A stretch of DNA of 49,398 nucleotides from Alphaproteobacteria bacterium (GCA_030433005.1 JAUILQ010000043.1:1-49398); one strand, 5' to 3'; shown: positions 31,678 through 41,549, counted from the first letter of the stretch. Translations and numbers: made by a program. The notes: generated by a model from the sequence alone, not told the origin.

Positions 31678-32523
31678 ATGCGACGGATACTGCTTCTGCT
31701 GGCGCTGGCGGTGGCCACCGGCCTGGGCGCCGGAACGGCCTCGGCCCAGACGCTCGAGAGGCTGAAGGCCGGGGAGCCGCTGCGCATCGGCATCCGCGTC
31801 GACGCCCTGCCGTTCTCCTACATCCAGGACGAGAAGCCGGGCGGCTTCACCGTGCAGCTCTGCCGCGCCGTCGCCGGCGAGATCGGCCAGGACGCCGGAC
31901 TCGACCGCCTGAAGGTGCAGTACGTCACGGTCGATACCACCGAGCGCTTCCAGGCCGTCGCCGACGGCCGCATCGACCTGCTGTGCGGCGCCTCGACCGC
32001 GACCCTCAAGCGCCGGCAGCTGGTCGACTTCTCGATCCCCTTCTTCATCGACGGGGCCAGCGTCCTGGTCCGCGCCGACGGCCCCGAGGGCTTCGCCGAC
32101 CTGGCCGGCAAGCGCATCGGCGTGCGCCGCTCGACCTCGACCGCCGACCGTCTCGCCGCGACGCTGACCGAGGTCGGCATCGACGCGCAGATCGTGCCGG
32201 TCGACGTCCACGACGAGGGCATCAGCCGGCTCGAGAGCGGCGACATCGACGCCTACTTCGCCGACCGAGCGATCCTGCAGTTCCTGCTGCTCGAGCGCGG
32301 CATGCCGATGGCCTTCCAGCTGTCCGACCAGTACTTCTCCTACGAGCCCTATGCGCTGGCCCTGCCGCGCGGGGACAGCGACTTCCGCCTCGCGGTCGAC
32401 AGCGCGCTCAGCCGGATCTACCGCTCCGGGGCGATCGACGAGATCTTCGACAGCACCTTCGGCAACGCCCAGCGCAGCGAGCTGCTGAACGCGCTCTACG
32501 TGATTTCCGCGCTGCCGGAGTAG
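31678..32523 (+). CDS. Amino-acid-type ABC substrate-binding protein (SBP family 3)
   Basis: 281 residues, ATG at 31678 after AAGGAGAGGAG. Signal peptide cut after ASA (residue 23). Family 3 binding-protein pattern: PLRIGIRVDALPFSYIQDEK, GFTVQLCRAVAGEI, DGRIDLLCGASTATLKR and GKRIGVRRSTSTADR. Two cysteines in the first lobe (LCRA, LLCGAST) could pair, as in GltI-type aspartate/glutamate binders. No permease or ATPase is adjacent, so it is an orphan binder, partner of a distant transporter or a sensor. Ligand likely a polar amino acid. Confidence 0.88.
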   Translation: MRRILLLLALAVATGLGAGTASAQTLERLKAGEPLRIGIRVDALPFSYIQDEKPGGFTVQLCRAVAGEIGQDAGLDRLKVQYVTVDTTERFQAVADGRIDLLCGASTATLKRRQLVDFSIPFFIDGASVLVRADGPEGFADLAGKRIGVRRSTSTADRLAATLTEVGIDAQIVPVDVHDEGISRLESGDIDAYFADRAILQFLLLERGMPMAFQLSDQYFSYEPYALALPRGDSDFRLAVDSALSRIYRSGAIDEIFDSTFGNAQRSELLNALYVISALPE

Positions 32524-32574
32524 CGGCCGCGCCGGGCGCGCGAGGGCCGGGCGCCCTAGGGAGGGGGAGGGGTC

Positions 32575-33441
<867 letters not shown>

Positions 33442-33460
33442 GTCCGGAGCCGGCGCGGCC

Positions 33461-33538
33461 GTCAGGACACGTGGTCAGGACACGTGGTCAGGTCACGTGG
33501 CCAGGACAGGCGCTCAGGATAGGCGCTCAGGGCAGGCG
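33461..33538. repeat. 13-base tandem repeat, six units
   Basis: Units start at 33461, 33474, 33487, 33500, 33513 and 33526. The first two are identical (GTCAGGACACGTG); later ones drift to CTCAGGATAGGCG. The last unit overlaps the stop codon of the minus-strand TPR gene. Each unit carries TCA, a stop on the minus strand, in shifting frames. No spacer structure, so not CRISPR. Confidence 0.9.
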
Positions 33539-34777
33539 GTCGAGCTCAATCCGCGCCATGTCGTTCTCGACAAAATAGACAACATCGAGGGCGGCGGCCG
33601 CCTCCAGGTGCCGCTTGGCCTCGGCGCCGCGGCCCTCGGCCAGGCGCTTCTGGGCGATGAAGAAATGCGCCTCGGTCAGCCGTTCGTCGACCGCGTGGGG
33701 CGCTTCCGCCGCTCGCGCCGTGGCCAGAAGCTCTTCCGCCGTCGTTTCGCCCATCAGGTGCGACAGGATCGCTGCCGGCCAGTCCTGAAGGCGGGCGAGC
33801 CCTCGCCGCCGCTCCAGGTCCGCGGCGTCGGCTTGGCCGGCGCGCAGCCGCAGGGCTCGCAGCCACAGCAGGCCGTAGGGATCGGGCAGGCCCTGCGCCA
33901 ATCCGAGGTCGAAGGCGCGCGCGTGGTGCTCGACCGCCGCGGCGAGGTCGCCCCGCGCATAGGCCAGACGGCCGCGCAGCAGCTCGGTGCGGGGATCGCC
34001 GGGCACGAGGCGCGCGACCTCGTCCAGGGAACGCCCCGCGCCCGCGTAGTCGCGAAGCGCGATGAGCACCTCGGCACGGTCGCGCAAGGGCTCCGGGGCA
34101 TTGGGCACACGCTGGATCAGGTCGTTGAGCTGGCGCAGCGCCACCCGCTTCTGGCCGGCGAGGCTGTGCAGGACGGCGCGCTGGTAGAGCAGCTCGGTAT
34201 TGTGCAGGTCGTAGTCCAGGATCACCCGAAGGTCCTCGGCCGCCTCCGCGAAGCGGCGCAGCGCCCGATTGGCGAAGGATCGGTACAGGTGCACCTGCAG
34301 GCGGGCCGGGATTTCGCGCGCCGGCGCCAGGTCCAGCGCGCGATCGAAGGCCTGGCGGGCGGTCTCGGCGCGGTCCACCGTCAGCAGGATCTGGCCGTGC
34401 AGGGAATGCAGGAACCAGGTGCCGCTGCGCAACTGGAGCGCCTCCTCGACGCGCGCCAGGGCCGCCTCGTTGCGACCGCGCTCGCCCTCGACGATCGCGA
34501 GATAGGTGAGCAGCGTCGCGCGCTGGTCGTTCCGGCCCGCCGCCTCGCTGCGCGCCAGCTCGGCCAGCAGCTCCTCGTGCAGCCGCTCGGGGTCGCGCTG
34601 AGCCTCCGGGGTCGCGAAGTAGCGCTCGATCGCTTCGGCCGCAGCGGGCGGCGCGGGTGGCAGACCCGGCAGCCCGGGGGCTCCCTCGGTGGACTGGGCC
34701 TGGGCCGGGCGGATTCCCGAGCCCGGCTCGATTGCGAACAGGGCGAGGGCCGTGAAGGCGGCCAGCAAGACTCTCAC
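33527..34777 (-). CDS. Exported TPR protein
   Basis: 416 residues from a GTG at 34777 that overlaps the stop of the upstream TPR lipoprotein (GTGA). Signal peptide (RVLLAAFTALALF ... PAQAQ) followed by a Pro-rich linker and then tetratricopeptide repeats, for example AALARVEEALQLRSGTWFL, ARQAFDRALDLAPA, RQLNDLIQRVPNAPEPL, AAVEHHARAFDLG and AKRHLEAAAALD. Probably a periplasmic scaffold that works with its lipoprotein neighbour. Final codons lie inside the 13-base tandem repeat, so the C-terminus may vary between strains. Confidence 0.82.
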   Translation of the reverse strand: MRVLLAAFTALALFAIEPGSGIRPAQAQSTEGAPGLPGLPPAPPAAAEAIERYFATPEAQRDPERLHEELLAELARSEAAGRNDQRATLLTYLAIVEGERGRNEAALARVEEALQLRSGTWFLHSLHGQILLTVDRAETARQAFDRALDLAPAREIPARLQVHLYRSFANRALRRFAEAAEDLRVILDYDLHNTELLYQRAVLHSLAGQKRVALRQLNDLIQRVPNAPEPLRDRAEVLIALRDYAGAGRSLDEVARLVPGDPRTELLRGRLAYARGDLAAAVEHHARAFDLGLAQGLPDPYGLLWLRALRLRAGQADAADLERRRGLARLQDWPAAILSHLMGETTAEELLATARAAEAPHAVDERLTEAHFFIAQKRLAEGRGAEAKRHLEAAAALDVVYFVENDMARIELDRLP

Positions 34778-35940
34778 AGGCTCTCTCCGATCTCCAGCAG
34801 GCGGTCGCGGATCAGCCGGGCCTCTTCCCAGTCGGCCAGGGCCTCGGCGCCCCAGCCGGCGTCGTAGTAGGCGGTGGAGCGGCGCTGCAGGGCGAACATG
34901 TAGATCGGGTGCCGCTCGCCGTGGGCGACGCGGATCGCTTCGACGCCCTCGGCGAGATGCGGCTCGGCGTCCTCGAAGTCGCCGAGACCGGCCAGGACCT
35001 GGCCGAGCAGGATTCGGTTCCAGGCGGTCTCCGGGTGGCTCTGCCCGTAGAGCCTGCGCAGCCGGGGCAGGGCCGCCTCGAAGCGCGCCAGGGCTGCCGC
35101 CGGGCGGTCGAGCGCGAGGTCGATGACGCCGCGGGAGACCTCCAGGTCCGCCTGCAGGGTCTCGACCTCCTGGCGCTCCGCCGCCGTCGCCGCGCGGATC
35201 ACCTGCTCGGCCAACGTCTCGGCCTTGTCGGACAGGGCGTCGGCGGCCGCCGCGTCGCCGGCACCGGCCCGGTTGTGGGCCAGGCTGACCGTCGTCCAGA
35301 CGACGTCGAGATGGGCCTCGCCCCAGGCGTTGGTCAGGATCTCCAGCGCCTCCTCGAGGGTTTCGCGCGCGGCCTCGAGCGCCGCGTCGTCCGCCCCCTC
35401 GGCCGCCGGGTCGTCGCGGCCCTCCTGGGCCGAGGCGAGCACGATCAGGCTGCGGGCGACGAAGGGATGGCGCGGGCCGTAGGTCTCCTGCTGGGCGGCC
35501 AGCAGGTCGCGCGCCAGGGATTCGGCCTTCTCGGCGCGGCCGAGCTGCAGCGCGAGGTTCGCCTCGAGCAGCGTCAGCGCGGCGCTCTGCGGGTGCGCCG
35601 GCGGGTAGTGGCGGCCGTTCAGCTCCCGGGCACGCTGCAGGTGGCGCTCGGCCTCCTCGAAGTGCCCGCGGTTGATGTTCTGCCGCGCCAGAAAGAACAG
35701 CAGCATCGGCATGTCGGGATCGTCGAGCGTGCCCGGCGTGCGCTCGGCCAGCGCGACCGCCGCCGCGGCCTGGCGCTCGGCGGCCGCGTAGTCGCCGCGG
35801 GCCTCGTCGGCGACCGCCTGGTCGAGATCGATGACCGGCTGCTGCGGCGTTGCGGTGGTGCGGCAGGCGGAGAGCGCGGACAGAAGCAGGAAGGCGGCGA
35901 CCAGCGTGCCGGTCGCGGCCCCTCGGCAAGAAAACGGCAT
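34774..35940 (-). CDS. TPR lipoprotein
   Basis: 388 residues, ATG at 35940. Signal sequence with lipobox LSAC (Cys26). The rest is helical repeats of the TPR_10/12 type (GDYAAAERQAAAAVALAERT, GHFEEAERHLQRARELNG, DFEDAEPHLAEGVEAIRVAHG), with the HP turns (YGPRHPFVA, HPIYMFALQ) typical of kinesin-light-chain-like repeats. Translationally coupled to the TPR protein downstream. Likely an outer-membrane-anchored scaffold; no enzymatic domain seen. Confidence 0.83.
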   Translation of the reverse strand: MPFSCRGAATGTLVAAFLLLSALSACRTTATPQQPVIDLDQAVADEARGDYAAAERQAAAAVALAERTPGTLDDPDMPMLLFFLARQNINRGHFEEAERHLQRARELNGRHYPPAHPQSAALTLLEANLALQLGRAEKAESLARDLLAAQQETYGPRHPFVARSLIVLASAQEGRDDPAAEGADDAALEAARETLEEALEILTNAWGEAHLDVVWTTVSLAHNRAGAGDAAAADALSDKAETLAEQVIRAATAAERQEVETLQADLEVSRGVIDLALDRPAAALARFEAALPRLRRLYGQSHPETAWNRILLGQVLAGLGDFEDAEPHLAEGVEAIRVAHGERHPIYMFALQRRSTAYYDAGWGAEALADWEEARLIRDRLLEIGESL

Positions 35941-36098
35941 GGAATCCCCTTGCGTCCCCCAGCAACGCGCACGTGTTCCGCCCCGTTGCCGATGCGGCCC
36001 GAGGGTAGAATTGCCGATCGCGCGACGAATCGCCAGGGGAGAACCCGCGCCGTGGCCGGCGCCGGTGGCGAAGTCCAGGTGGCGCCGTATCGGGGGGC

Positions 36099-36599
36099 TC
36101 AGATCTCGCGGCCGAGGCCGCGCAGCAGCTCTTCGATGGCGCCCCAGCTCTGGCGCACGGTCTCGTCGTTCTCGGCGCTGCTGTCCTTGAGCATGTAGGC
36201 GCGCAGGCTGGACTGGAAGCTGCGCAGGTTCCGATCGATCAGCACCTTGTTCCGGCGCAGCTCGTCCTGCTGAAACAGCAGGCGCTTGATCAGGTCGACG
36301 GTCATCGCCTGATCCTTGACCGAGCCGACCAGGCCGAAGCAGGCGCTGACCAGGGCGAAGCGCTGGGTCGTGCAGCGCTGCAGGCCGTAGAGCTCCTCCA
36401 GGTCGAGGGCCTGCTGGCGATCCTCCTTCTCGCGCAGCAGCTCGGCGAGCGCGTCGGGGTCGGCGTGGCCGTTGAGCGACTTGACCCGCTCGTTGTACTC
36501 GAATTCCAGGTCCATCAGCTCGTGCTCGGCGCGCTTGACCTCCTCGTAGGCGACGTCGAGCTCGGCCTTGGCTTCTTCTATGAGGTGGTGCCGACGCAT
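36099..36599 (-). CDS. Coiled-coil hypothetical protein
   Basis: 166 residues from the ATG at 36599; the frame is open to a TTG at 36638 but has less support there. Almost wholly helical and charged, with heptad-like patterns (LIEEAKAELDVAYEEVKRAE, ALAELLREKEDRQQALDLEE, LLFQQDELRRNKVLIDRNLR). No signal peptide or membrane segment. I do not recognise a family. It is divergent from a formyltransferase-like gene across 223 bases that contain one imperfect CtrA-like box, so a role linked to the cell cycle or motility is possible but unproven. Confidence 0.72.
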   Translation of the reverse strand: MRRHHLIEEAKAELDVAYEEVKRAEHELMDLEFEYNERVKSLNGHADPDALAELLREKEDRQQALDLEELYGLQRCTTQRFALVSACFGLVGSVKDQAMTVDLIKRLLFQQDELRRNKVLIDRNLRSFQSSLRAYMLKDSSAENDETVRQSWGAIEELLRGLGREI

Positions 36600-36722
36600 C
36601 GTCCGATTTCTATCCCCGCGCGGGTTCCTGCGCTGCAACGCGAAGCAGTCGAGCCGCGTCTGCTTCGGCGCGGCACAAGAAGCTAAGCAGAAAGTCTTAA
36701 CAGTTCCGTACCCGGCTACCCG

Positions 36723-36737
36723 TTAACCGCCTGTTAT
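36723..36737. promoter_or_regulatory. Imperfect CtrA-like box
   Basis: TTAA-CCGCCTG-TTAT differs at one position from TTAA-N7-TTAA. Lies 86 bases ahead of the formyltransferase ATG and 124 bases ahead of the divergent coiled-coil gene. Weak on its own; see the perfect match at 45486. Confidence 0.3.
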
Positions 36738-36822
36738 CCATGGATCGGCGAGCTTTGCAGCCGGCGGGGCCGGTCGGAGCGGCCCTCGCCGTCGTCCTCC
36801 CGCCAAGAGAGCTCCCGCCGAG

Positions 36823-37557
36823 ATGACCGCCAGGATCCTGCTGCTGACCACCACGGGCGGCGCCTTTCTCAACGAGGCGCTGTCGCAGCCCGGCTTTCGG
36901 GGTCGCATTGCCGGTGTCCTCAGCGACCGCGCCTGCGGCGGCCTCGCGGCTGCCGCGCGGCACCGCCTGCCGACGCGGATCATTCCCGAGCGCGACAACG
37001 CCGCCTTCTCGGCGGCCCTGCTGGCGCACGCCGAGGCCGAATCCGCCGACTACCTGGTGACCGCCTCGTTCCGCCGCCTGCTCCGCGCGCCGCTGACCGG
37101 AGCCTACCGGGACCGACTGTTCAACGTGCATCCCTCGATCCTGCCGGCCTTCGAGGGCCTCAACCCGATCGACCAGCAGCTGGCGGTCGAGACGCGGCTG
37201 GTCGGCAGTACCGTCCATGTCGTCGACGACAGCGTCGACGGCGGTCCGATCGTCCAGCAGTCGGCCCTGGTGCGCGCCTACGACGAGGACCTGGGGCATC
37301 TGCGGCACCGGCTGTTCGAGCTCTCGGTCAAGGGGCTGCTTCAGCTCGTCGCCTGGCTGTGGGAGGGCCGGCTGACGGTGACCCGGGCGGGCGTGCGCAT
37401 CGCCGGCGCCCGCTTCGACGACCCGAGCCACGCCCCGGCTTTCGACGACCCCGAGGCCCGCGCCCTGGCGCTGCCCTGGCCCTGGTGGGAGCGCCCGGGC
37501 TACGAGCACCTCGCGCCCGGTCGGGCGCCGGCCCGGCAGCCGGCCGCCGCTCAGTAG
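36823..37557 (+). CDS. PurN-like formyltransferase, stand-alone
   Basis: 244 residues, ATG at 36823. Formyltransferase fold: catalytic Asn101 and His103 (FNVHPSILPAFEG) and Asp136 (VHVVDDSVDGGPI), as in GAR and methionyl-tRNA transformylases that use 10-formyl-THF. The segment GLNPIDQQL replaces the usual GL-T-x-x-Q/R loop and the protein has a ~40-residue C-terminal extension, so it is probably not the housekeeping PurN. Sugar N-formyltransferases of surface glycans share this fold; given glycan genes at 43581-48748, that is a possible role. Its last seven bases overlap the convergent SDR gene. Confidence 0.8.
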   Translation: MTARILLLTTTGGAFLNEALSQPGFRGRIAGVLSDRACGGLAAAARHRLPTRIIPERDNAAFSAALLAHAEAESADYLVTASFRRLLRAPLTGAYRDRLFNVHPSILPAFEGLNPIDQQLAVETRLVGSTVHVVDDSVDGGPIVQQSALVRAYDEDLGHLRHRLFELSVKGLLQLVAWLWEGRLTVTRAGVRIAGARFDDPSHAPAFDDPEARALALPWPWWERPGYEHLAPGRAPARQPAAAQ

Positions 37558-38303
37558 ACGGCGCGGCCGCCCGAGAGGTCGAAGCAGGCGCCGGTGCTGA
37601 AGGAGCAGGCGTCCGAGCAGAGCCAGGCGACCAGCTCCGCGACCTCCTCGGGCGTGCCGAGCCGGCCGAGCGGGCTCTTGCCGACCATGGTGGCGACATG
37701 CTCCGGCGTCATCTGCTTCAGGATGTCGGTCTCGACGGCGGCCGGCGCCACCGAGTTGACCAGCACGCCGCTGCCGGCCAGCTCCTTGCCGAGCGACTTG
37801 GTCAGCGCGATCACCCCGGCCTTGGCCGCGCTGTAGGCCGCGGCGTTGGGCGTGCCCTCCTTGCCGGCCAGCGAGGCGACGTTGACGACCCGGCCCCAGC
37901 CGCGTGCCACCAGGTGCGGGAGCAGCGTCTTGCAGCAGAGGAAGACGCCGGTCAGGTCGACCTCGACGACCCGGCGCCAGCTCTCGCTCGGATAGTCGAG
38001 CGTCGGCAGGGTCGGCCCGGCGATGCCGGCGTTGTTGACCAGGATGTCGAGCCCGCCGCATCGCTCGATCGCCGCGTCCGCGGCGGCGGCGAGGGCCGTC
38101 TCGTCGGTCACGTCGACGGCGTGGCAGAGCAGGCGCTCGCCGGCCTCCAGGCGGCCGGCAGCCTCTTCGAGGCCCTCGGCCGAGAGGTCCCAGAGCACGA
38201 CCGTCGCGCCGCCGTCGAGCAGCCGCCGTGCGATCGCCTCGCCGATGCCCTTGGCGCCGCCGGTGACCAGGGCCGTGCGCCCCTCGAACTCTCCTGCCGT
38301 CAT
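37551..38303 (-). CDS. SDR family oxidoreductase (FabG-like)
   Basis: 250 residues, ATG at 38303. Classical short-chain dehydrogenase: cofactor loop TGGAKGIG (14-21), NNAG (90-93), catalytic Ser144, Tyr157 and Lys161 (YSAAK). The acidic Asp39 in VVLWDLS favours NAD(H). Ends before the DctM gene (38335), to which it is upstream on the same strand, so it may be co-transcribed with... no: transcription runs from 38303 away from DctM, which lies upstream of it, making it the possible last gene of the TRAP operon. Substrate perhaps the imported organic acid or alcohol. Confidence 0.88.
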   Translation of the reverse strand: MTAGEFEGRTALVTGGAKGIGEAIARRLLDGGATVVLWDLSAEGLEEAAGRLEAGERLLCHAVDVTDETALAAAADAAIERCGGLDILVNNAGIAGPTLPTLDYPSESWRRVVEVDLTGVFLCCKTLLPHLVARGWGRVVNVASLAGKEGTPNAAAYSAAKAGVIALTKSLGKELAGSGVLVNSVAPAAVETDILKQMTPEHVATMVGKSPLGRLGTPEEVAELVAWLCSDACSFSTGACFDLSGGRAVY

Positions 38304-38334
38304 GTCCGCTCTCTCCGGCTCCGCTTCTGTCGTC

Positions 38335-39657
38335 CTAGTCGCCGAAGGCCAGAGTCGGCAACCAGGTGACGAGCTCCGGGAAGAACGCGGCGGCGGCCAG
38401 GCCGAGCATCTGCAGCGCGATGAAGGGCGGCACCGCGCGATAGAGTTCCGCCATGGTCGTGCCCTCGGGTGCTACCGCCTTGAGATAGAACAGATTGTAA
38501 CCGAAGGGCGGGGTCAGGTAGGACATTTCCAGGTTGATGATCAGCAGGGCGCCGTACCACAGGGGGCTGAACCCGAGCTCGACCACGATCGGCACGAAGA
38601 TCGGCGTGGTCAGGAAGACGATGCCGATCGGGTCCATCACCATGCCCAGCAGGAAGACGATGACCATCATGATCACGATGACGCCGCCCGGCGGCAGGCC
38701 GAGGTCGAGCAGCAGGCCGCGGACCAGGTCGTCGCCGCCGATGCCGGCGTAGACCGAGACGAAGAGCAGGGAGGCGAGGGCGATCCACAGCACCATGCTG
38801 GTCGACTTCAGGGTCTCCCGGCAGGCCGCGAAGAGGTTCTGCCAGGTCAGGCGGCGGTGCAGCAGCGCCAGCAGCAGGCTGCCGAGCGCGCCGACCGCGG
38901 CGGCCTCGGTCGGACTGGCGATGCCGCCGAACATGCTGCCGAGCACGCAGAGCACCAGCAGCATCGGCGGCAGCACGCCGGCCAGGCTGGCCAGCCGTTC
39001 GCTCCAGGTCAGGCGGGCGCGCTCCTCGGGCGAGAGGGCCGGGCCCTTGGCCGGGTCCAGCAGGCAGCGGATCGCGACGTAGCCGACGAAGAGCGCGACG
39101 AGCAGCAGGCCCGGCACGACGCCGGCCAGGAAGACCTGGCCGATCGAGATGTTGGCGAGGCCGCTGTAGACGATGGCCAGGATGCTCGGCGGTATCAGCT
39201 GGCCGAGTGCGCCGCCGGCGAGGATCGTGCCCATCGCCATCCGCTTGTCGTAGCCGCGCGCGAGCATCGCCGGCAGGGCCAGCATGCCCATGGCCATGAC
39301 GCCGACGGCGCTGACGCCGCTCATCGCGGCGATCAGCGCGCAGGCCAGCACCGTGCCCATCGCCAAGCCGCCGTTCAGCGGCCCCAGCAGCTTGTGGATC
39401 GCGGCATAGAGGTCGTCGGCGATGCCCGACTTGCTCAGCACGTTGGCCATGAACATGAAGAAGGGGATCGAGACGAGCGTATAGTTGAAGATCGCGCCCT
39501 TGACCTGGCTGGCGATCAGGTGAAGCGACAGCGGTCCCCACTGGAAGTAGCCGAGCACCAGGGCGACGCTGCCGAGGGCGAAGGCGAGGGGCACGCCCAG
39601 GAAGATCAGGGCGAACAGCCCGAGAAACAGAATCGCCGTCAGCGCCTCGACGCCCAT
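38335..39657 (-). CDS. dctM: TRAP transporter large permease (DctM)
   Basis: 440 residues from the ATG at 39657. About a dozen hydrophobic helices with family patterns LVSIPFFMFMANVLSKSGIADDL, ALIAAMSGVSAVGVMAMGM and GALGQLIPPSILAIVYS. It is the sodium-coupled channel subunit of a tripartite ATP-independent transporter with DctQ and DctP upstream in the same operon. Length normal for the family (about 430). The SDR gene follows 31 bases later. Confidence 0.95.
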   Translation of the reverse strand: MGVEALTAILFLGLFALIFLGVPLAFALGSVALVLGYFQWGPLSLHLIASQVKGAIFNYTLVSIPFFMFMANVLSKSGIADDLYAAIHKLLGPLNGGLAMGTVLACALIAAMSGVSAVGVMAMGMLALPAMLARGYDKRMAMGTILAGGALGQLIPPSILAIVYSGLANISIGQVFLAGVVPGLLLVALFVGYVAIRCLLDPAKGPALSPEERARLTWSERLASLAGVLPPMLLVLCVLGSMFGGIASPTEAAAVGALGSLLLALLHRRLTWQNLFAACRETLKSTSMVLWIALASLLFVSVYAGIGGDDLVRGLLLDLGLPPGGVIVIMMVIVFLLGMVMDPIGIVFLTTPIFVPIVVELGFSPLWYGALLIINLEMSYLTPPFGYNLFYLKAVAPEGTTMAELYRAVPPFIALQMLGLAAAAFFPELVTWLPTLAFGD

Positions 39658-39719
39658 GCCGCTGGTTCCTGTCGGTTTTCGTAAGGGTCGGAGTGCCGGG
39701 AGGGGCCGTGCGCGCCCCG

Positions 39720-40247
39720 TCAGCCCGGCTCGGCGCCGTGCGACGGCGTGTCGGAGGGATCGTCCTCGCCCTGATCGGCTATCTCGCGGGCGAGGATCGC
39801 CAGCGCCTGCAGGATCATCAGGGCGGCGGCGATCGGGGCGGCGCTCATCACCGGGAAGATGTAGGGCCCCCAGGCGCTGTCGGAGCGCTCCAGGTACGCG
39901 ATCGAGTCGAGCGCCTGCGCACCGGTGATCCAGAGCAGCACCGCCAGGAATCCAATCGTCACGACCTGCGCGAAGACATTGAGCCAGCGCCGCTTGCGGC
40001 GTGGCAGCCCGTGCAGCAGTACGTCGACCCGCACGTGACCCCCGTGACGCAGCGTGTAGCCGCCGCCGAGCAGGAAGTAGAAGCCGAAGAGGATCAGGAC
40101 GGTCTCGTTGACCCAGAGGGTCGGGCTGTTGAAGAGGTAGCGCATGACCACCTCGAACAGGGTCACCGCGATGCTCGGCAGCAGCAGCAGGGCGACCAGA
40201 CGTCCGGTCCACTCGTTGAGGGCGTCGATGAAGCGCAGCAGGGACAT
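39720..40247 (-). CDS. dctQ: TRAP transporter small permease (DctQ)
   Basis: 175 residues, ATG at 40247. Four hydrophobic helices and the DctQ pattern LFEVVMRYLFNSPTLWVNETVLILFGFYFLLGGGY (positions about 29-63, shown here only as landmarks: VVMRYLF and WVNE). Forms the membrane complex with DctM. The C-terminus is hydrophilic and acidic. Separated from dctP by a strong hairpin. Confidence 0.92.
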   Translation of the reverse strand: MSLLRFIDALNEWTGRLVALLLLPSIAVTLFEVVMRYLFNSPTLWVNETVLILFGFYFLLGGGYTLRHGGHVRVDVLLHGLPRRKRRWLNVFAQVVTIGFLAVLLWITGAQALDSIAYLERSDSAWGPYIFPVMSAAPIAAALMILQALAILAREIADQGEDDPSDTPSHGAEPG

Positions 40248-40263
40248 GACGGTGCCTCGCGCC

Positions 40264-40294
40264 GACCGCCGGCGGCTTGGCGCCGCCGGCGGTC
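40264..40294 (-). terminator. Intercistronic hairpin between dctP and dctQ
   Basis: A perfect 13-bp stem (GACCGCCGGCGGC with its complement) around a 5-base loop, 20 bases after the dctP stop. No T run follows, so it is more likely to protect dctP mRNA and lower dctQM expression than to stop transcription, as often seen after binding-protein genes. Confidence 0.7.
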
Positions 40295-40313
40295 GTGCCC
40301 GTGGGATTGAAGC

Positions 40314-41384
40314 CTAGTCTTGCTCGGCCTTGGCCTCTTCGGCCGGGGCGTCGACGTCGTAGCCCAGGCGCTCGAGATAGGAGAGCTGGCTCTCCAGCTT
40401 CTCGGCGAACAGCGGCGAGTCGGCGGTGTACTTCTCGCGCATCACCTCGATCCGCGCCCGCTCGAGCTTGCGCATGTCGGCGTCGCTCCAGCGAATGAGC
40501 TGGACGCCTTCCTCGCGCAGCTTGGCCGCGACTTCCTGCTCCTCGAGCCGGCTCTGTCGGTAGTACTCGTAGGAGGCCAGCTGCAGCGCCTGCTGCATCT
40601 TCGCCTGCAGATCCTCGGGCAGGGCGTTCCAGGCGTCCATGTTGACGACCCAGTCCGAGGTGCCGCCGCCGGAGTAGGTCGGCAGGGTCACGTAGGGGGC
40701 GACCTCGTGAAAGCCGAAGCCGTAGTTCACCGGCATGGTGGTGAACTCGGTGGCGTCGATGACGCCGCGCTGCAGGGCCTGGTAGACCTCCTCGCCGGAC
40801 AGCGTGACGACCGACGCGCCGAGATCGGCGAAGCTGTCGGCGGCCAGCGCCGAGGCGCGCATCTTCAGACCCTTGATGTCCTCGATGCCCTCGAGCGGCT
40901 TCTTCGACCAGATGTGCTCGCCGAGCAGGGGCGAGACGCCGAGGAAGTAGATGTCGTGGGGGGCCGTGATCCTGCGCATGATCTCCGCGCCGCCGGCGTC
41001 GTAGAACCAGGTGACGCCCTGCAGCGGCTGGACCATCGCCGGCCACTCGTTGACCGACTTCAGGGCCGGCTCCTTGCCGCTGTAGTAGACCATGTAGGTA
41101 TGGCCCATCTCGAGGGCGCCGCTGCTGACGGCTGCGGCGACCTCGCTGCTCTTCATCAGCATGCCGGCAGGGAAGGTCTTGATGGCGACGCGGCCATCGG
41201 TGAGATCGTCGACGTAGCCGGCGAAGCGCTCGACCAGCTGCGTGTACTCGGTGGTGCCCGAGCCGGCGACTGTCTGCAGGTTCCATTCGAACTCGGCGGC
41301 ACCGGCTTGCGCCGACCAGCCGGCGGTGGTCAGCGCGGCCGCCAGCGTGGCGGCGGCGAGGGTCGTCCTGGCAGGGATCTTCAT
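40314..41384 (-). CDS. dctP: TRAP transporter substrate-binding protein (DctP)
   Basis: 356 residues from the ATG at 41384 after GGGAGGAAC. Signal peptide cut near residue 30 (AQAGAA). DctP fold: FPAGMLMKSSEVAAAVSSGALEMG, GLKMRASALAADSFADLGAS, where the Arg of MRAS normally binds the ligand carboxylate, and YQALQRGVIDATEFT. Binds an organic acid in the periplasm. Sequence resembles the mannitol/chloroaromatic- and keto-acid-type subgroup rather than C4-dicarboxylate DctP. Divergent from a TauD/TfdA-type dioxygenase, so the acid may be that enzyme's substrate. Confidence 0.93.
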   Translation of the reverse strand: MKIPARTTLAAATLAAALTTAGWSAQAGAAEFEWNLQTVAGSGTTEYTQLVERFAGYVDDLTDGRVAIKTFPAGMLMKSSEVAAAVSSGALEMGHTYMVYYSGKEPALKSVNEWPAMVQPLQGVTWFYDAGGAEIMRRITAPHDIYFLGVSPLLGEHIWSKKPLEGIEDIKGLKMRASALAADSFADLGASVVTLSGEEVYQALQRGVIDATEFTTMPVNYGFGFHEVAPYVTLPTYSGGGTSDWVVNMDAWNALPEDLQAKMQQALQLASYEYYRQSRLEEQEVAAKLREEGVQLIRWSDADMRKLERARIEVMREKYTADSPLFAEKLESQLSYLERLGYDVDAPAEEAKAEQD

Positions 41385-41549
41385 GCTGTCTCGTTCCTCC
41401 CGATGGGCTTGTTGCTCTACGCCGCTCGCCGGCTGGCTGCCGGTCGTCGGTCTTCTTGGGGGGCCTGTCCGCGGCCCCGCAGCTCTTCTTGGCGCAAGGG
41501 CTGGGTCACCCCCGCTGCCGGCGTTCCCTCTTGACGGGGCGACCGGCAA

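Noticed and set aside
33461..33538. CRISPR-like array
   Set aside because: Units of 13 bases abut directly with no unique spacers, and no cas genes are present.
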